NCBI RefSeq assembly: GCF_002553505.1
Contig: NZ_PDCP01000040.1
Coordinates: 1-58,343, forward strand
DNA: 58,343 bases
Direction of reading: 5' to 3'
Source: Mycolicibacterium agri
GTDB taxonomy: Bacteria > Actinomycetota > Actinomycetes > Mycobacteriales > Mycobacteriaceae
A program made the translations under genes and the position numbers. Of this stretch, positions 33,015 to 42,679 are shown one piece after another (within the stretch, counting starts at the first letter, position 1; every line of letters begins with the position of its first letter). The notes under the pieces are model-generated. The model was not told the DNA's origin. It worked only from the letters and a program-made list of their open reading frames with translations, and did not search any database.

Positions 33015-34544
33015 ATGGCCATGAAGCTGCGTCCCTCGCACCCCGCCGGCCAGGCGCTCGGAGCCTTGGCCCATCGGGTGGGCGCCGTCATTCGACCTGT
33101 TGAGCAGGGCCGCGAGATCGTCGTCACCGGAGTCACGCTGCGCAGCCAGGACGTCGTGCCCGGCGACCTGTTCGCTGCGCTCCCCGGCGCGTCGGCACAC
33201 GGCGGCCGCTACGCCGCCGATGCCGTCCGACGCGGTGCGGTGGCGGTGCTCACCGACTCCGACGGCCTGTCGCATCTCGGCGACGACAGTTCGGTGCCCG
33301 TGCTGGTCTGCCGCGACCCGCGCGCCGTGCTGGGTGAAGTCGCCGCCACCGTGTACGGCAACCCGTCGCGGCGGCTGCGCGTGATCGGGGTGACAGGGAC
33401 GTCGGGCAAGACCACGACGACGTATCTGATGGAGGCCGGGCTGCGGGCCGCCGACCGGGTCGCGGGCCTGGTCGGCACCGTCGGCATCCGGATCGCGGGC
33501 GAGGACCTGCCCAGCATGCTGACCACCCCGGAAGCGCCCGACCTGCAGGCGCTGCTGGCATTGATGGCCGAACGCGGAACCGACACCGTGGTGATGGAGG
33601 TGTCCAGCCACGCGCTGAGCCTCGGCCGGGTCGACGGGGTGCGGTTCGCCGTCGGCGGTTTCACCAACCTGTCTCGCGACCACCTCGACTTCCACCCGAC
33701 GATGGAGGACTACTTCGACGCCAAGGCCCGGCTGTTTGCGCCTGGATCACCAACGGCGGCAGACAAATCCATCATCTGCATCGACGACGACGCCGGCCGC
33801 GCGATGGCCGAACTCGCGCCCAGGCCGATCACAGTCAGCGCAACCGGTCGCGACGCCGACTGGCGCGTCGAGGACGTCCGCGCCGTCGAACGCGGCGCGC
33901 AGGAGTTCTACGCCGTCGACCCCGCGGGCGTGCACCACGGGTTGCGCATCCCGCTGCCCGGCCGCTACAACGTCGCGAACTGCCTGCTGGCCGCCGCGTT
34001 GCTGGACGCCGTCGACGTGTCGCCCGAACAGGCCGCACCCGGGTTCCGGAATGCGCGTGTACCGGGCCGGCTGGAGCCCGTCGACCGCGGCCAGGACTTC
34101 CTCGCGCTCGTCGACTACGCGCACAAACCCGGCGCGCTGCGCGCCGTGCTGGAAACGCTGCGCGCGCAGACCACCGGCCGGGTCGCGGTGGTGTTCGGCG
34201 CGGGCGGCAACCGCGACCCCGGTAAACGCGGCCCGATGGGCAAGGTGGCCGCCGAACTGGCCGACCTGGTGGTGGTGACCGACGACAACCCGCGCGACGA
34301 GGATCCCGCCGAGATCCGGGCCGCGATCGTCGCCGGCGCGGCAGGCGGGCGCGGTCAGGTCGTCGAGATCGGCGATCGCCGTGCGGCCATCGACCACGCC
34401 GTCGGGTGGGCCCGCGCCGGAGACGTCGTGCTGGTCGCGGGCAAGGGCCACGAGGCAGGCCAGACCGCCCACGGGCAGACCCGGCCGTTCGACGACCGCG
34501 ACGAGTTGGCCCGCTCCATCGACGCATCGGGCTTCCGCACGTGA
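33015..34544 (+). CDS. murE: UDP-MurNAc-L-Ala-D-Glu:meso-diaminopimelate ligase
   Basis: A 509-residue cytoplasmic Mur ligase that adds the third stem residue. The ATP loop TGTSGKTTT (about residue 130), the carbamylated-lysine site YFDAKARLF (about 235) and the DNPRDEDP motif (about 420), which selects meso-diaminopimelate, are present. It starts with ATG 33015; ATG 33021 is an alternative. The end overlaps murF by a GTGA junction. Confidence 0.97.
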   Translation: MAMKLRPSHPAGQALGALAHRVGAVIRPVEQGREIVVTGVTLRSQDVVPGDLFAALPGASAHGGRYAADAVRRGAVAVLTDSDGLSHLGDDSSVPVLVCRDPRAVLGEVAATVYGNPSRRLRVIGVTGTSGKTTTTYLMEAGLRAADRVAGLVGTVGIRIAGEDLPSMLTTPEAPDLQALLALMAERGTDTVVMEVSSHALSLGRVDGVRFAVGGFTNLSRDHLDFHPTMEDYFDAKARLFAPGSPTAADKSIICIDDDAGRAMAELAPRPITVSATGRDADWRVEDVRAVERGAQEFYAVDPAGVHHGLRIPLPGRYNVANCLLAAALLDAVDVSPEQAAPGFRNARVPGRLEPVDRGQDFLALVDYAHKPGALRAVLETLRAQTTGRVAVVFGAGGNRDPGKRGPMGKVAAELADLVVVTDDNPRDEDPAEIRAAIVAGAAGGRGQVVEIGDRRAAIDHAVGWARAGDVVLVAGKGHEAGQTAHGQTRPFDDRDELARSIDASGFRT

Positions 34545-36022
34545 TCGCGCTGAGCCTGGCCCAGATCGCCGAGATCGTCGGCGGCGAACTCGCCGACATC
34601 TCCGCCGAGGACGCCGCCGTCACCCGGGTCACCGGAACGGTCGAATTCGACTCCCGCGCTGTGACTGCCGGTGGCCTCTTCATCGCGTTGCCCGGCGCCC
34701 GTTCCGACGGCCACGACTTCGCCGAAGCCGCGGTGGCCGCGGGTGCGGTCGGGGTGCTGGCCGCCCGGCCGGTCGGGGTGCCCGCGGTCGTCGTCGCACC
34801 CCGCGTCGCGGAGGGCACCGACACCGCCGCGAGCGTGCTGGAACACGACACCGACGGGTCCGGCGCGGCGGTGCTGGCCGCGCTGGCCCGGCTGGCCGCG
34901 GCGGTGGCCGCCGAACTCGTCGCAGGCGGGCTGACGATCGTCGGCATCACCGGCTCGTCGGGCAAGACCTCCACCAAGGACCTCGTGGCCGCGGTGCTGG
35001 CGCCGCTTGGCGAGGTCGTCGCCCCGCCGGGGTCGTTCAACAACGAGCTGGGCCTTCCGTGGACGGTGCTGCAAGCCACCGAGGACACCGACTATCTGGT
35101 GCTGGAGATGTCGGCGCGGCATCCGGGCAACATCGCCGCGCTCGCCCGGATCGCGCCGCCCTCGATCGCGGTCGTGCTCAACGTCGGCACCGCACACCTC
35201 GGCGAGTTCGGTTCCCGCGAAGCCATCGCGCAAACCAAAGCCGAACTCCCGCAAGCAGTTTCGTCTTCGGGAGTGGTGATCCTCAACGTCGACGACGACG
35301 CCGTGGCCGCGATGGCACAGCAGACGACGGCCCGCGTGGTGCGAGTGTCGCGCGAAGCGGAAGCCGACGTGTGGGCGGGCCTGGTGACCCTGGACGCCGA
35401 GGCGCGCCCGCGGTTCACGCTGCACGCGGCCGGCGTCGAGACCGATGTGACGCTGGCGGTGCACGGCGAGCACCAGGTCTCCAACGCGCTGTGCGCGGCC
35501 GCTGTCGCGCTCGAGTGCGGCGCGACCGGCGACCAGGTGGCGTCGGCGCTCGCGGAGGCCGGGCCGGCGTCGCGACACCGCATGCACGTCACCACCCGCG
35601 CCGACGGCGTCACCGTCATCGACGACGCCTACAACGCCAACCCGGACTCGATGCTGGCTGGCCTGAAGTCGCTGGCCTGGATGGCGCGGCAGGGCGGCGA
35701 GACGCGGCGCAGCTGGGCGGTGCTCGGGGAGATGGCCGAGCTGGGCGAGGACGCGATATCGGAGCATGACCGCATCGGCCGGTTGGCGGTGCGCTTAGAT
35801 GTCAGTCGACTCGTCGTCGTGGGAACCGGGAGAACGATGAGCGCCATGCACCACGGCGCCGTCATGGAAGGTTCGTGGGGAGGAGAGGCCACCATGGTCG
35901 CGGACGCTGACGCCGCGCTGGCGCTGTTGCAGGCCGAACTGCGTCCGGGAGACGTCGTGCTCGTCAAGGCCAGCAACGCGGCGGGGTTGGGCAGGCTGGC
36001 CGAGGCGTTGGTCGCCTCATGA
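34541..36022 (+). CDS. murF: UDP-MurNAc-tripeptide:D-Ala-D-Ala ligase
   Basis: A 493-residue ligase that completes the UDP-MurNAc pentapeptide. The ATP loop is GITGSSGKTSTKD (about residue 130), followed by SFNNELGLPWT and the C-terminal DDAYNANPDSM signature. The start is the GTG overlapping the murE stop. A longer open frame upstream lies wholly within murE and is not used. The stop overlaps the mraY start (ATGA). Confidence 0.97.
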   Translation: MIALSLAQIAEIVGGELADISAEDAAVTRVTGTVEFDSRAVTAGGLFIALPGARSDGHDFAEAAVAAGAVGVLAARPVGVPAVVVAPRVAEGTDTAASVLEHDTDGSGAAVLAALARLAAAVAAELVAGGLTIVGITGSSGKTSTKDLVAAVLAPLGEVVAPPGSFNNELGLPWTVLQATEDTDYLVLEMSARHPGNIAALARIAPPSIAVVLNVGTAHLGEFGSREAIAQTKAELPQAVSSSGVVILNVDDDAVAAMAQQTTARVVRVSREAEADVWAGLVTLDAEARPRFTLHAAGVETDVTLAVHGEHQVSNALCAAAVALECGATGDQVASALAEAGPASRHRMHVTTRADGVTVIDDAYNANPDSMLAGLKSLAWMARQGGETRRSWAVLGEMAELGEDAISEHDRIGRLAVRLDVSRLVVVGTGRTMSAMHHGAVMEGSWGGEATMVADADAALALLQAELRPGDVVLVKASNAAGLGRLAEALVAS

Positions 36023-37098
36023 GGCAGATCCTCATCGCCGTCGGTATCGCGCTGGCGGTGTCGATTCTGCTGACGCCCGCGCTGATCCAGCTGTTCACCC
36101 GGCAGGGCTTCGGCCATGAGATACGCGAAGACGGTCCGCCCAGCCACCACAAGAAGCGCGGCACCCCGTCCATGGGTGGCGTCGCGATCCTGGCAGGCAT
36201 CTGGGCCGGGTATCTGGGCACCCACCTGGTCGGCGTGGTGATAGACGGCAAGGGCCCCTCGGCGTCGGGCCTTCTGGTGCTGGGCTTGGCGACCGCGCTG
36301 GGCGCCGTCGGCTTCATCGATGACCTGATCAAGATTCGCCGGTCGCGCAACCTCGGCCTGAACAAGACCGCCAAGACCGTCGGCCAGCTGCTGGCCGCGG
36401 TCATCTTCGGCGTCATGGCGCTGGGCTTCCGCAACGGCGACGGCCTCACACCGGGCAGCGCCCAGCTGTCCTACGTGCGCGAAATCGCCACGGTCACACT
36501 GGCTCCCGCGGTCTTCGTGCTGTTCTGCATCCTGATCATCTACGCCTGGTCGAACGCGGTGAACTTCACCGACGGGCTGGACGGGCTGGCCGCGGGCGCC
36601 ATGGCGATGGTCTGCGCGGCCTACGTGCTGATCACGTTCTGGCAGTTCCGCAACGCCTGCGCCACCGCGCCTGGCGTCGGCTGCTACAACGTGCGCGACC
36701 CGCTGGACCTGGCCCTGATCGCCGCCGCCACGGCGGGCGCATGCGTCGGCTTCCTGTGGTGGAACGCCGCGCCGGCCAAGATCTTCATGGGTGACACCGG
36801 TTCGCTGGCGCTCGGCGGCATCATCGCCGGGCTCTCGGTGCTCAGCCGCACCGAGATGCTCGCGGTGGTGATCGGTGCGCTGTTCGTCGCCGAGGTCACC
36901 TCAGTCGTCGTGCAGATCCTCGCGTTCCGCACCACCGGGCGTCGAGTGTTCCGGATGGCGCCGTTCCACCACCACTTCGAGCTGGTCGGCTGGGCCGAAA
37001 CCACGGTGATCATCCGCTTCTGGCTGTTGACCGCGATCGCGTGCGGGCTCGGCGTCGCGCTCTTCTACAGCGAGTGGCTCGCCACCGTCGGAGCCTGA
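36019..37098 (+). CDS. mraY: Phospho-MurNAc-pentapeptide translocase
   Basis: A 359-residue membrane enzyme that moves phospho-MurNAc-pentapeptide to undecaprenyl phosphate and makes lipid I. About ten membrane helices are visible. The catalytic aspartates lie in GFIDDLIKIRRSRN (about residue 100), NFTDGLDGLA (about 185) and FMGDTGSLALGG (about 255); the C-terminal cytoplasmic FHHHFELVGW loop is typical. It is translationally coupled to murF and precedes murD by one base. Confidence 0.97.
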   Translation: MRQILIAVGIALAVSILLTPALIQLFTRQGFGHEIREDGPPSHHKKRGTPSMGGVAILAGIWAGYLGTHLVGVVIDGKGPSASGLLVLGLATALGAVGFIDDLIKIRRSRNLGLNKTAKTVGQLLAAVIFGVMALGFRNGDGLTPGSAQLSYVREIATVTLAPAVFVLFCILIIYAWSNAVNFTDGLDGLAAGAMAMVCAAYVLITFWQFRNACATAPGVGCYNVRDPLDLALIAAATAGACVGFLWWNAAPAKIFMGDTGSLALGGIIAGLSVLSRTEMLAVVIGALFVAEVTSVVVQILAFRTTGRRVFRMAPFHHHFELVGWAETTVIIRFWLLTAIACGLGVALFYSEWLATVGA

Positions 37099-37099
37099 C

Positions 37100-38569
37100 G
37101 TGGCGCGCCATGCCGTAGCGCCGCTCGCCCCGGGCACCCGTGTCCTGGTGACCGGCGCGGGCATTACCGGTCGCTCGGTCAGCGCGGCCCTCGAGCCGAC
37201 CGGGGTGCGGCTGACCATCTGCGACGACGACCCGCTCGCACTGCAGCGGCTGGTCACTCCGGCATCGGTCGTCACCACCGACGAGGCCGTTGCCACCATC
37301 GCCGACTACGCCCTTGTCATCACCAGCCCCGGATTCCCGCCCACCGCACCGGTTTTGGCCGCCGCAGCCGCCGCGGGCGTGCCGATCTGGGGTGACGTCG
37401 AACTGGCGTGGCGGCTCGATCAGGCCGGATGGTTCGGCGCACCGAAGCGCTGGCTCGTGGTCACCGGCACCAACGGCAAGACGACGACCACGTCGATGCT
37501 GCACGCCATGCTCGTGGCGGCCGGGCGGAACGCGCTTTTGTGCGGCAACATCGGCAACCCGGTGATCGACATGCTCGCCGAACCGGCCGAACTGCTCGCC
37601 GTCGAGCTGTCGAGTTTCCAACTGCACTGGGCGCCGTCGCTGCGGCCCGAGGCGGGAGCGGTGCTCAACGTCGCCGAAGACCACCTCGACTGGCACGGCT
37701 CGATGGAGGCCTACGCGAGCGACAAGGCCCGCGCGCTCGACGGCCGGGTCGCCGTCGCCGGCCTCGACGACCCGGTCGCGGCCGGACTGCTCGCCCGCGC
37801 GCAGGCGCCGGTGCGGGTGGGCTTCCGGCTCGGCGAACCGGCAGCAGGCGAATTGGGCGTCCGCGACGGCGCCCTCGTCGACCGCGCCTTCAGTGCGCTC
37901 GACGACGGTCTCGTACTCGCCGACACCGCCGCGCTACCGGTGCCCGGGCCCATCGGCATCCTCAACTCGCTGGCCGCCGCCGCGCTGGCCCGCGCGGTCG
38001 ACGTGCCCGCCGAGGCTGTCGCCGCCGCGCTGAGCTCGTTTCATATCGGCAGGCACCGCGCCGAGGTGGTTGCCGAGGTCGACGGCGTGACCTACGTCGA
38101 CGACTCCAAGGCGACCAACCCGCACGCCGCGCTCGCCTCGATCGCCGGCTACCCGCGGGTGGTGTGGATCGCCGGCGGTCTGCTCAAAGGCGCATCGGTC
38201 GACGATCTCGTCGCGAAAGCGGCGAACCGCCTGGTGGCAGCGGTGTTGATCGGCCGCGACCGGGCACAGGTTGCCAATGCGTTATCGCGACACGCCCCGA
38301 ATGTCCCCATCGTCGAGGTTGTGACGGGGGAGGATTTTGGGGTGCCTGAGAGAACTGAGTCAGATGTGACATCTGTGACTCGAGTGGTCGAGGTGGCCGA
38401 GACGGCGACGGCCGGCAGCGTGATGGCCGCCGTGGTCGCCGCCGCCCGCCGGCTGGCCCGCCCAGGCGACACGGTCTTGCTGGCCCCCGCGGGTGCGTCC
38501 TTCGACCAATTCAGCGGCTACGCCGAACGCGGGGACGCCTTCGCGGACGCCGTGCGCAGCGCCAGGTAA
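37100..38569 (+). CDS. murD: UDP-MurNAc-L-alanine:D-glutamate ligase
   Basis: A 489-residue ligase that adds D-glutamate. TGTNGKTTT (about residue 122) is the ATP loop, NVAEDHLDWHGSMEAY contains the metal-binding residues, and YVDDSKATNPHAAL and GASFDQFSGYAERG are C-terminal MurD signatures. It starts with GTG one base after the mraY stop. A short segment around residues 405-445 is less conserved and looks inserted relative to enterobacterial MurD. Confidence 0.96.
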   Translation: MARHAVAPLAPGTRVLVTGAGITGRSVSAALEPTGVRLTICDDDPLALQRLVTPASVVTTDEAVATIADYALVITSPGFPPTAPVLAAAAAAGVPIWGDVELAWRLDQAGWFGAPKRWLVVTGTNGKTTTTSMLHAMLVAAGRNALLCGNIGNPVIDMLAEPAELLAVELSSFQLHWAPSLRPEAGAVLNVAEDHLDWHGSMEAYASDKARALDGRVAVAGLDDPVAAGLLARAQAPVRVGFRLGEPAAGELGVRDGALVDRAFSALDDGLVLADTAALPVPGPIGILNSLAAAALARAVDVPAEAVAAALSSFHIGRHRAEVVAEVDGVTYVDDSKATNPHAALASIAGYPRVVWIAGGLLKGASVDDLVAKAANRLVAAVLIGRDRAQVANALSRHAPNVPIVEVVTGEDFGVPERTESDVTSVTRVVEVAETATAGSVMAAVVAAARRLARPGDTVLLAPAGASFDQFSGYAERGDAFADAVRSAR

Positions 38570-38574
38570 CCGCC

Positions 38575-40089
38575 ATGAGCAACGTCCTGACCCGGCTGCG
38601 ACTGCGCCGGCGCGGCGCCTCCGTGGACGCGACGCCCGCCGAGGCGGCGACCACCGTCGTCCCACGCACCCGGTTCGGCGCCTGGCTGGGCCGGCCGATG
38701 ACGTCGTTTCACCTCATCATCGCCGTCGCCGCGCTGCTGACCACGCTGGGCCTGATCATGGTGCTCTCGGCGTCGGGCGTGCACTCCTACGACGCGGACG
38801 GCTCGCCGTGGGTGATCTTCGGCAAGCAGCTGATCTGGACGCTGGTCGGGTTGTTCGCGTTCTACGGCGCGATGCGCATGCGGGTGCACACCATGCGCAA
38901 GCTGGCGTTCAGCGGCTTCGCGATCACGATCGTGCTGCTGGTGTTGGTGTTGATCCCGGGAATCGGCAAGGAGGCCAACGGTTCTCGCGGTTGGTTCGTC
39001 GTCGGCCCGCTGTCCATGCAACCGTCGGAACTGGCCAAGATCGCGTTCGCGATCTGGGGTGCGCACCTGCTGGCCGCCCGCCGAATGGAGCGGGCCTCAC
39101 TGCGCGAGATGCTGATCCCGCTGGTGCCCGCTGCCGTGGTCGCGCTGGGGCTCATCGTCGCGCAGCCCGACCTCGGCCAGACGGTGTCGCTGGGCATCAT
39201 CCTGCTGGCCCTGCTGTGGTACGCCGGCCTGCCGCTGCGGGTGTTCTTGTCCTCGCTGTTCGCGGTCATGGTGTCGGCGGCGATATTGGCGGTGTCGGAG
39301 GGCTACCGCTCAGACCGCGTGATGAGCTGGCTGAACCCGACTGCAGATCTGCAGGGGTCCGGCTACCAGGCCAAACAAGCCCGTTACGCGCTGGCCAACG
39401 GCGGCATCTTCGGCGACGGCCTCGGCCAGGGCACCGCCAAGTGGAATTACCTGCCCAACGCGCACAACGACTTCATCTTCGCGATCATCGGCGAGGAGCT
39501 CGGCTTCATCGGCGCGGCGGGCCTGCTGTGCCTGTTCGGCCTGTTCGCCTACACCGGCATGCGGATCGCGCGCCGGTCGGCCGACCCGTTCCTGCGGCTG
39601 CTCACCGCGACCGCCACGATGTGGGTGCTCGGCCAGGTGTTCATCAACGTCGGCTACGTCATCGGCCTGCTCCCCGTGACGGGGTTGCAGCTGCCGCTCA
39701 TCTCGGCGGGCGGAACATCAACGGCGACAACACTTCTCATCATCGGCGTGATCGCGAATGCCGCCAGGCACGAACCCGAGGCGGTGGCCGCGCTGCGCGC
39801 GGGACGCGACGACAGGGTGAACAAACTGCTGCGACTGCCGCTGCCGGAGCCGTATGTGCCGACCCGCACCGAGGCGGTTCGCGACCGGCTGCGGTCCCGC
39901 AAGGACAAGCCGGCCGCCAAGGCGCCGCGCAAACCAGCCAGAGACAACAGGCGCAAACCCCATACGGCCGATCGGCCGGTGCGGCGCTCAAGGCATCATG
40001 GAGGCGACCAGCGGAGGGGCAGACGCTCCGCAGGACAGCGTCACCAGGGCCGACGGGCTCGCACATTGGAAGGTCAACGTCACGGGTGA
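38575..40089 (+). CDS. ftsW: Septal peptidoglycan polymerase FtsW (SEDS family)
   Basis: A 504-residue SEDS glycosyltransferase with ten membrane helices that polymerises lipid II with PbpB. Conserved features are GSRGWF (about residue 140), QPSELAK with its essential region, the large extracellular loop YQAKQARYALANGGIFGDGLG near residue 265-285, and PLISAGGTST near the end. The basic cytoplasmic tail ends in ARTLEGQRHG, matching the mycobacterial tail that is reported to contact the acidic end of FtsZ, so it is not a frameshift product. The end overlaps murG. Confidence 0.95.
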   Translation: MSNVLTRLRLRRRGASVDATPAEAATTVVPRTRFGAWLGRPMTSFHLIIAVAALLTTLGLIMVLSASGVHSYDADGSPWVIFGKQLIWTLVGLFAFYGAMRMRVHTMRKLAFSGFAITIVLLVLVLIPGIGKEANGSRGWFVVGPLSMQPSELAKIAFAIWGAHLLAARRMERASLREMLIPLVPAAVVALGLIVAQPDLGQTVSLGIILLALLWYAGLPLRVFLSSLFAVMVSAAILAVSEGYRSDRVMSWLNPTADLQGSGYQAKQARYALANGGIFGDGLGQGTAKWNYLPNAHNDFIFAIIGEELGFIGAAGLLCLFGLFAYTGMRIARRSADPFLRLLTATATMWVLGQVFINVGYVIGLLPVTGLQLPLISAGGTSTATTLLIIGVIANAARHEPEAVAALRAGRDDRVNKLLRLPLPEPYVPTRTEAVRDRLRSRKDKPAAKAPRKPARDNRRKPHTADRPVRRSRHHGGDQRRGRRSAGQRHQGRRARTLEGQRHG

Positions 40090-41216
40090 ATGGGCCGTTA
40101 TCCGTAGTTCTCGCAGGCGGTGGGACGGCAGGCCATGTCGAGCCGGCCATGGCCGTCGCCGACGCGCTCACCGCGCTGGAGCCCGATGTGCGGATCACCG
40201 CGCTGGGCACCCACCGCGGGCTGGAGACCAGGCTGGTACCCGAGCGCGGTTACGACCTTGAGCTCATCACGCCGGTGCCGCTGCCCCGCAAACTGACCGC
40301 CGACCTGTTGCGGCTGCCGGTGCGGGTCCGCCGCGCCGTGAAGGAGACCCGCGCGGTGCTCGACACCGTCGACGCCGACGTCATCATCGGGTTCGGCGGC
40401 TACGTCGCGGTGCCCGCCTACCTCGCCGCACGCGGCGGTCCGCTGCGCCGTCGCCGCGTGCCGGTCGTGGTGCACGAGGCCAACGCCAGCGCGGGCTGGG
40501 CCAACAAGCTCGGGGCCCGCTCGGCACGCCGGGTGCTGTCGGCGGTCGCCGAACCCGGCCTGCCGCGCGCCGAGGTGGTCGGCGTGCCCGTGCGCGAGGC
40601 CATCACCTCGCTCGACCGCACGGCGCTGCGCGGCAAGGCCCGCGCCCACTTCGGCTTCGCCGACGACGCGAAGGTGCTGTTGGTGTTCGGCGGATCCCAG
40701 GGCGCGCAGTCGATCAACCGCGCAGTGGCTGCTGCGGCCAAAGATCTTGCCGCCGCCGGTATTTCGGTGCTGCACGCCTACGGCCGCAAGAACACGCTCG
40801 ATCTGCCCGAGCCCACCGACGGCGACCCGCCCTATGTCGCGGTGCCCTACCTCGACCGGATGGATCTCGCTTACGCCGCAGCCGATTTGGCGATCTGCCG
40901 ATCCGGCGCGATGACTGTCGCGGAGGTGTCGGCCGTCGGACTGCCCGCGGTGTACGTCCCGCTGCCGATCGGCAACGGCGAACAACGGCTCAACGCGCTG
41001 CCGGTGGTCAACCAGGGCGGCGGCCTCGTCGTCGACGACGCCGACCTCACGCCCAAGTTCGTCGCCGACACGGTGGCCGGACTGTTGGCCGACGACCGTC
41101 GGCTGACGGCCATGACGGCGGCCGCGGCCATGGCGGGCCATCCCGACGCCGCGCGGAAAGTCGCCGAGGTCGCCATCGAGGTGGCCCGCAACAACAGTCG
41201 AAAGTCGCGCCCGTGA
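40086..41216 (+). CDS. murG: UDP-GlcNAc:lipid I N-acetylglucosaminyltransferase
   Basis: A 376-residue GT28 enzyme that converts lipid I to lipid II on the inner membrane face. The N-terminal GGGTAGHVEPAMA glycine loop and the central FGGSQGAQSIN and CRSGAMTVAEVSAVGLP motifs bind the acceptor and UDP-GlcNAc. The start is the GTG overlapping the ftsW stop (GTGA). A much longer in-frame opening upstream lies inside ftsW and is rejected. It is coupled to murC by another GTGA overlap. Confidence 0.97.
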   Translation: MNGPLSVVLAGGGTAGHVEPAMAVADALTALEPDVRITALGTHRGLETRLVPERGYDLELITPVPLPRKLTADLLRLPVRVRRAVKETRAVLDTVDADVIIGFGGYVAVPAYLAARGGPLRRRRVPVVVHEANASAGWANKLGARSARRVLSAVAEPGLPRAEVVGVPVREAITSLDRTALRGKARAHFGFADDAKVLLVFGGSQGAQSINRAVAAAAKDLAAAGISVLHAYGRKNTLDLPEPTDGDPPYVAVPYLDRMDLAYAAADLAICRSGAMTVAEVSAVGLPAVYVPLPIGNGEQRLNALPVVNQGGGLVVDDADLTPKFVADTVAGLLADDRRLTAMTAAAAMAGHPDAARKVAEVAIEVARNNSRKSRP

Positions 41217-42679
41217 ACTCGAATCCGCTGCCCGCCGAACTCATGCGGGTGCACATGGTCGGCATCGGCGGAGCGGGCATGTCCGGCGTCGCCCGCATCC
41301 TGCTCGACCGCGGCGGGCTGGTGTCGGGCTCGGACGCCAAGGAGTCGCGCAACGTCGCGGCGCTGCGGGCGCGCGGCGCGGTGATCCGCATCGGCCACGA
41401 CGAGTCGTCGCTGGACCTGTTGCCGGGCGGGCCGACCGCGGTGGTGTCCACCCACGCCGCGATCCCCAAGACCAATCCCGAGCTCGTCGAGGCGCGGCGT
41501 CGCGGCATTCCGGTGATCATGCGGCCGGTGGTGCTGGCCAAGCTGATGACCGGCTACACCACGCTGATGGTGACGGGCACACACGGCAAGACGACGACCA
41601 CGTCGATGCTCATCGTGGCGTTGCAGCACAGCGGATTCGACCCCTCCTTCGCCGTGGGCGGTGACCTCGGCGAGGCCGGCACCAACGCTCATCACGGCAG
41701 CGGCGGGTGCTTCGTCGCCGAAGCCGACGAAAGCGACGGCTCGCTGCTGGAATACCGGCCGAACATCGCGGTGGTGACCAACATCGAAGCCGACCATCTC
41801 GACTTCTTCGGCAGCGCAGAGGCTTACGGCGCGGTGTTCGACGACTTCGTCGAGCGGCTTGCGCCCGGCGGCGCGCTGGTGGTGTGCACCGACGACCCTG
41901 GCGCGGCCGCGCTGGCCGAACGCACTGCGGCCCTTGGCATCAGGGTATTGCGCTACGGCAGCCAGGATCGGCCGGACCTGGTGGGCCGGTTGGTGAGCTG
42001 GGAGCAGCAGAACACCGGTGCGGTCGCCCACATTCAGTTGGCGGGGGAGAGGCATCCGCGGGTGATGCGGATGGCGGTGCCCGGCAGGCACATGGCACTG
42101 AACGCGTTGGGCGCGTTGCTCGCGGCGATGGAAGTGGGCGCCCCCGCCGAGAACGTGCTTGACGGGTTGGCCGGATTCGAAGGCGTGCGGCGCCGTTTCG
42201 AACTGGTCGGCACCGCGCACGGGGTACGGGTGTTCGACGACTACGCCCACCATCCGACCGAGGTGCGCGCGACGTTGGGCGCGGTGCGCACGGTTACCGA
42301 GCAGAGCGGCCGCGGCCGGGCCGTCGTCGTGTTCCAGCCCCACTTATATTCCCGCACAGCGGCTTTCGCGCGGGACTTCGGCAGCGCGCTGGACGCAGCC
42401 GACGAGGTGTTCGTGCTCGACGTGTACGCCGCGCGCGAGCAGCCGATGGCGGGCATCAGCGGGGCGACGATCGCCCAGCACGTCACCAAGCCGGTGCACT
42501 ACGAGCCCGACTTCTCCGCTGTCGCCGAGCGGGTGGCCAACGCGGTGCACTACGGCGACGTGGTCGTCACGATGGGCGCAGGCGACGTCACCATGCTGGG
42601 GCCCGAGATCGTCACGGCCCTTGCCGCGCGCGCGAATCGTTCTGGTCCGCTTCGTGATCCGGGGGCCGACGGGAAGTGA
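41213..42679 (+). CDS. murC: UDP-N-acetylmuramate:L-alanine ligase
   Basis: A 488-residue ligase for the first stem residue. GIGGAGMSG at the N terminus binds UDP-MurNAc, GTHGKTTTTS (about residue 122) is the ATP loop, EADESDGS contributes metal ligands, and DDYAHHPTEVRATL is the C-terminal MurC signature. The GTG start and the stop both overlap neighbours by four bases, so murG, murC and ftsQ are a tightly coupled unit. Confidence 0.97.
   Translation: MNSNPLPAELMRVHMVGIGGAGMSGVARILLDRGGLVSGSDAKESRNVAALRARGAVIRIGHDESSLDLLPGGPTAVVSTHAAIPKTNPELVEARRRGIPVIMRPVVLAKLMTGYTTLMVTGTHGKTTTTSMLIVALQHSGFDPSFAVGGDLGEAGTNAHHGSGGCFVAEADESDGSLLEYRPNIAVVTNIEADHLDFFGSAEAYGAVFDDFVERLAPGGALVVCTDDPGAAALAERTAALGIRVLRYGSQDRPDLVGRLVSWEQQNTGAVAHIQLAGERHPRVMRMAVPGRHMALNALGALLAAMEVGAPAENVLDGLAGFEGVRRRFELVGTAHGVRVFDDYAHHPTEVRATLGAVRTVTEQSGRGRAVVVFQPHLYSRTAAFARDFGSALDAADEVFVLDVYAAREQPMAGISGATIAQHVTKPVHYEPDFSAVAERVANAVHYGDVVVTMGAGDVTMLGPEIVTALAARANRSGPLRDPGADGK

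Noticed and set aside
39950..40089. A suspected frameshift in the last 45 codons of ftsW because of the odd basic tail
   Set aside because: The tail ends in a TLEGQRHG-type sequence that matches the known mycobacterial FtsW C terminus, so the frame is correct.
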